Made by a program: the position numbers and the translations under genes. Below are positions 60,515 to 64,000 of a stretch of 64,000 bases of DNA, piece after piece; the first letter of the stretch is position 1, and each line of letters begins with the position of its first letter. The notes beneath the pieces were generated by a model that did not search any database, was not told the DNA's origin, and was given only the letters and a program-made list of their open reading frames with translations. The DNA lies in the NCBI RefSeq assembly GCF_021234875.1, contig NZ_JAJQVM010000007.1:1-64000 (forward strand). The letters are read 5' to 3'. Source of the DNA: Marinibactrum halimedae. GTDB lineage: Bacteria > Pseudomonadota > Gammaproteobacteria > Pseudomonadales > Cellvibrionaceae.

Positions 60515-62203
60515 TCACAGCCAATCCTCATTGTCTAAATCGTCCAAGATTTGGCTGAGTTTTTTGCGCTCTTGCTGAATTTCAATGGGATTTTGCCGTT
60601 CAAGCACCGCATCAAATGCCTTAAGGATTTGCGCGATCCATTCTCGTTGTTCTCCAATAAAGGATTCGTATAGGCGTTCCCCTTTGGCAACTAAGGCTTT
60701 ATTTTCTTCTTGGTCTCGTGGATGGAATTTTAGTTGAGCCAGTTTTTCTCGGCATTTTCCGATTTCTTCTTCACTGAGGCTGCCTGGCGCGTTGTGAATG
60801 ACTTTATTGACTTTTTCGCCCGTGCTGACCACTTCCACATCGATTTCTAGTAGACCGTTCATGTCATAGCTATAGCGAACGTCAATGGCTTCCTCTCCGG
60901 CCTTTTTCTTGGGGACTTTTACATCTAGGTCACCGAGAAAGATATTTTTATCAACGGTACGGTTTTCCCCTTGGTATACCCTTACGTTAACAGACGTTTG
61001 ATTATCTTCAGCGGTGTATAAGCGCTTTACAATGCTGATGGGAACAACGGCGTTGCGCTCAATAATCGGGAAAAAATACCCGGCTTCTTTAGTATTCGAA
61101 TTGTGAATGGCGGTGCCCAAGGTATACGGGCAAACATCCGTTAAGACCACATCATCAAGAGCGGCGTCTTTGGCGACTAAACCGGCTTGTACGGCAGCGC
61201 CTTGTGCCACCACGGTATCTGGGTCGATATTGGCCGATGGAAAACGGCCAAACATGCGGCCAATGGTATTGCGGAATAATTTCATGCGAGTGGCGCCACC
61301 CACCAAAATAATATCATCGATGTCGTCAGCGCGCGTTTTGGCATCGCGCATGGCTCGCTCAATGGGAATTTTGGCTCGCAACAATAAAGGCGTTGAGATT
61401 TTTTGAAACCAGTCGGCAGTGGGAGTCCACTCTACGGTGTGTTTCCCTAAATTAAAAGAAAAGGGTGTACCGTCTAGCACATCCACTCGGCGCTTGATGG
61501 TTTCCATTTGCATATACAGGCTGTTGAGCTGGGCTTTATTGAGGGTGCTGGATTTTACTTCTTGCTGCTGTAAGAAGTCGTTCACCATGGCGGTAACGAA
61601 ATCTTCTCCGCCTAAGAAGTTATCGCCAGCACTGGCGTGGACTTCCATAATGCCGTCAAAAAATTCAAGAATGGAGACATCAAAAGTGCCGCCGCCCATG
61701 TCCAATACCAAAAATGTGCCTTCTTGTTTTTCATGTAAACCATAGGCAACGGCAGCGGCGGTGGGTTCGTTAATTAAACGATTGACCTCAAGCCCGGCTA
61801 ATTCCCCGGCCAGCTTGGTGGCGTGGCGCTGGTTGTCGTTAAAGTAGGCCGGCACGCTAATCACGGCGGCGTCCACTGTGGCGTTTAAATGGGCTTCCGC
61901 ATCTTCTTTTAAGGCTTTGAGTATTAGGGCAGATAATTCGATGGCGGAAAATTCTTTTTTCCCTAATTTGACTTTATGATTGGACCCCATTAACCGTTTA
62001 AAGACTGCAACGGTCAGGTCGCTGTGGCTAATTAAACGCTCTTTTGCCCGGCGTCCGACGATGACTTCTCCGGTATCGTCGAGCCCAACAACGGAGGGGG
62101 TAAGGGTGTCGCCAAGGCGATTTTTAATGAGAGAAAGTTCGCCATTAGCCCAAATGCCACAGGCGCTATTGGTGGTGCCGAGATCGATTCCTATTATTGC
62201 CAT
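60515..62203 (-). CDS. hscC: Hsp70-family chaperone HscC
   Basis: This 562-residue protein is an Hsp70 of HscC size (DnaK is about 640). It has IIGIDLGTTNSACGIW, VISVPAYFNDNQRHATK, INEPTAAAVAYGL, FLVLDMGGGTFDVS and IILVGGATRMKLF from the ATPase domain, then a short substrate-binding domain. The shortened C terminus fits HscC, a specialised chaperone that acts with its own J-proteins. It is transcribed with the downstream J-domain/RDD gene. Confidence 0.95.
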   Translation of the reverse strand: MAIIGIDLGTTNSACGIWANGELSLIKNRLGDTLTPSVVGLDDTGEVIVGRRAKERLISHSDLTVAVFKRLMGSNHKVKLGKKEFSAIELSALILKALKEDAEAHLNATVDAAVISVPAYFNDNQRHATKLAGELAGLEVNRLINEPTAAAVAYGLHEKQEGTFLVLDMGGGTFDVSILEFFDGIMEVHASAGDNFLGGEDFVTAMVNDFLQQQEVKSSTLNKAQLNSLYMQMETIKRRVDVLDGTPFSFNLGKHTVEWTPTADWFQKISTPLLLRAKIPIERAMRDAKTRADDIDDIILVGGATRMKLFRNTIGRMFGRFPSANIDPDTVVAQGAAVQAGLVAKDAALDDVVLTDVCPYTLGTAIHNSNTKEAGYFFPIIERNAVVPISIVKRLYTAEDNQTSVNVRVYQGENRTVDKNIFLGDLDVKVPKKKAGEEAIDVRYSYDMNGLLEIDVEVVSTGEKVNKVIHNAPGSLSEEEIGKCREKLAQLKFHPRDQEENKALVAKGERLYESFIGEQREWIAQILKAFDAVLERQNPIEIQQERKKLSQILDDLDNEDWL

Positions 62204-62355
62204 TCCTATACTGCCTTACGTTTTTCGTTCTAAAAATTACCCTCTTAAAAATCATCTTCTAGGAGGGCTTTATAACAATTGTCATTATAAAAACTACGAC
62301 TACAAAGCCCTTGTTATAAAGGTCTATGCAGTAAGAATGATTATTGTGACAAATA

Positions 62356-62385
62356 TTGTTGTGAAAGTATTTGTTGTGAAAATTG
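62356..62385. repeat. 15-bp tandem duplication
   Basis: ttgttgtgaaagtat (62356-62370) is followed by the related ttgttgtgaaaattg (62371-62385) in the gap upstream of hscC, with looser copies around. Confidence 0.65.
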
Positions 62386-62447
62386 TTGCCGTAAAAAAGA
62401 GATTCTAACGGGACTGGCGGCAATGAGGAAGAAATGAATGAGACGAT

Positions 62448-62897
62448 TTACACGCCAATATCTTCGTTCCAAAGGGCAGGCTTTTCACGAATAAATTGCG
62501 CCATCATGTTGATGCAGGTGGTGTCGTTCAATACTGTCACCGTTACGCCGCGAGATTGCAACCAGTCTTCTTCACCCTGAAAATTTTGGTTTTCGCCAAT
62601 GACGACATGTTGAATGCCGTACAAAATAATGGTGCCACTGCACATGGGGCAGGGCGAGAGTGTGGTGTATAACGTGCTGGCACGATACACCGCCGCACTT
62701 TGGCGTCCGGCGTTTTCTAGCGCGTCCATTTCGCCATGCAAGACAGTGCTGCCTTTTTGAACCCGCTGGTTATGACCCCGGCCAATAATGTTTCCGTCAT
62801 GGACCAACACTGAACCTATAGGAATACCACCATGGTCTAGTCCTTTTTGTGCTTCATCAATGGCGGCTTGTAAGTATTGCTGATGATTCACGGTCAT
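62448..62897 (-). CDS. Yeast-type cytosine deaminase
   Basis: The 149-residue zinc deaminase carries H54-G-E56 (TVLHGEMDALENAG) and C83-x2-C86 (TLSPCPMCSGTIILYGI). The layout and wording match yeast Fcy1 across its length: GGIPIGSVLV, GRGHNQRVQKGS, VVIGENQNFQG and the ending FIREKPALWNEDIG. This points to cytosine deaminase, converting cytosine to uracil for pyrimidine salvage, instead of the unrelated CodA amidohydrolase typical of enteric bacteria. AGGAG precedes the ATG. Guanine or other base deaminase activity is not excluded. Confidence 0.88.
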   Translation of the reverse strand: MTVNHQQYLQAAIDEAQKGLDHGGIPIGSVLVHDGNIIGRGHNQRVQKGSTVLHGEMDALENAGRQSAAVYRASTLYTTLSPCPMCSGTIILYGIQHVVIGENQNFQGEEDWLQSRGVTVTVLNDTTCINMMAQFIREKPALWNEDIGV

Positions 62898-62934
62898 GGT
62901 GGCTCCTATGGTGTTATTGGGCTTATTTCGTTCT

Positions 62935-64000
62935 TTATTTTTTCATTAAGTCCAGCAAGGCATAAACCGTGGCGGCGACGCCTGCTTTAACGGACGATTC
63001 TGGCTCAATTTTAAATAGAGGAGAGTGGTGGCTGGGTACGGGAGGGCCGCCAGCTTTTGCTCGCTCAAAATCGGCTTTGGGTGTGCCCCCGACCTGAAAA
63101 TACACACTGGGGATGTACGGCTCTGTGGTAAAGAAAGGGTAATCTTCCGCGCCCATGCCTTTTATGGGGTGCTCGGTTAGGGCATCGGCGCCCATTTTAT
63201 TCGTCCACACCGTATGTAGGCGTCGGGCCAGTTTGGTGTCGTTAATGGTGGGTGGTACGCTTTCTTCGGAGACCACCACTTCAGGTAGTTTATCGTCGGG
63301 CAGGCCAGCGGCGCGACCGAGGTTTTCGGCAATTCGCTTAATACCACTGAGTAGCGTTTCGCGGGTCTCGAAACTGGTGTTGCGTACGGTCAGCTGCAAC
63401 GTGGCTTTGTCGGAGATGATGTTGTGTTTCGTACCGGAATGGAAAGAGCCGATGGTAACGACACCGGGGTCTCGGGGTGGCAGCTCGCGTGAAACCAGTG
63501 TTTGCAATGCCAGCACTATTTGAGAACCCAGTACGATGGGGTCTTTCCCGGCGTGCGGGTAGGCACCGTGAGCCCCTACACCATGAATGGTAATATCAAC
63601 CGTATCGGCACCGGCAAAAGGGCTGTCTTCGGTGACGAAAATTTTACCGGCTTCGATATTGGACGAGACGTGCAGCGCCATGGCGTAATCGGGTGTCCCG
63701 AAGCGCTCCCAGAGATTGTCTTCCATCATTGCTTTCGCCCCTAATACACGTTCTTCCGCCGGTTGGCCGATCAACATGAGCGTGCCCGACCATTGATCTT
63801 TCATGGCGGCCATTTGACGTGCGGTGCCGACTAGGCTGGTGATGTGCATGTCGTGGCCACAGGCGTGCATAACGGGTACGACGTTACCGGTAATTAAATC
63901 TTTTTGGGTCGCTTTTGAGGCGTAGTCAAGGCCCGATTTTTCTTCCACAGGCAGGCCGTCCATGTCGGCACGCATCATCACCATGGGGCCGTCGCCATTT
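62935..64000 (-). CDS. M20-family amidohydrolase/aminoacylase (5' end beyond window)
   Basis: The reading frame runs out of the window at 64000, so the N-terminus is missing. Metal-site motifs include RADMDGLPVEE, MHACGHDMHI and GAEDYPFF. The dimerisation region with GVGAHGAYPHAGKDP is present. This is the M20D/AbgB-HipO group that hydrolyses N-acyl or N-benzoyl amino acids and related amides in the cytoplasm or periplasm. The substrate is unresolved. It is in line with the cytosine deaminase gene 37 bp downstream. Confidence 0.92.
   Translation of the reverse strand, partial: NGDGPMVMMRADMDGLPVEEKSGLDYASKATQKDLITGNVVPVMHACGHDMHITSLVGTARQMAAMKDQWSGTLMLIGQPAEERVLGAKAMMEDNLWERFGTPDYAMALHVSSNIEAGKIFVTEDSPFAGADTVDITIHGVGAHGAYPHAGKDPIVLGSQIVLALQTLVSRELPPRDPGVVTIGSFHSGTKHNIISDKATLQLTVRNTSFETRETLLSGIKRIAENLGRAAGLPDDKLPEVVVSEESVPPTINDTKLARRLHTVWTNKMGADALTEHPIKGMGAEDYPFFTTEPYIPSVYFQVGGTPKADFERAKAGGPPVPSHHSPLFKIEPESSVKAGVAATVYALLDLMKK

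Overview
This window looks like the chromosome of a free-living, probably marine, Gram-negative gammaproteobacterium. It has moderate to low GC, E. coli-like housekeeping genes (adk, tsaB, uppP, trpS, tatD, cheV, hscC, selO), a TonB-dependent receptor, a PKD-domain subtilase and a tRNA-queuosine mannosyltransferase homologue. The genus cannot be fixed from the sequence. No rRNA, tRNA, CRISPR array, prophage or intact transposon was found.

Layout. (1) 1-11911, all on +: the end of a non-ribosomal peptide synthetase (PCP-thioesterase), a type II thioesterase, a sigma-54 response regulator and its histidine kinase, an aspartyl/asparaginyl hydroxylase-like protein, a MacB/ADOP-type permease, a JmjC/cupin-8 protein, an HlyD-type adaptor and an ABC ATPase. 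Two closely related -24/-12 promoters precede the hydroxylase and the permease, so the regulator probably switches on this oxygenase/exporter block. (2) 12174-21410: a secreted beta-propeller amidohydrolase, then a kinase-FGE fusion, a PP2C phosphatase and a double-FHA protein, resembling the threonine-phosphorylation switch of type VI secretion, though no secretion genes are in view. (3) 21512-27003: TatD, CheV, an AhpD-like protein and three unrecognised proteins. (4) 27153-35509, all on -: a TonB-dependent receptor, a TPR-sulfotransferase, and a tight set of stand-alone adenylation protein, membrane ferric-reductase/TmpA-like flavoprotein and crotonase. This is the best candidate here for an undescribed pathway. 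(5) 36017-45202: chemoreceptor with a solute-binding protein, subtilase, sugar-efflux MFS, small proteins and SelO. (6) 45590-56318: housekeeping genes, a double cNMP-binding/inactive-rhodanese protein, the queuosine mannosyltransferase homologue, TrpS, PIN-PhoH and a Cu/Zn exporter. (7) 56451-58042: a small accessory island between two 66-bp direct repeats, with a three-gene toxin-antitoxin-like operon, a transposase remnant and a secreted protein. (8) 58262-64000: an exported methyltransferase-like protein, an HscC/J-domain-RDD chaperone pair, a yeast-type cytosine deaminase and a truncated M20 amidohydrolase.

A pattern across the whole window is the recurrence of short tandem duplications, mostly with 15-16 bp periods, at gene boundaries and inside low-complexity coding segments (more than a dozen loci). 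They share period, not sequence. Functional calls rest on motif recognition by eye; no database search was possible.
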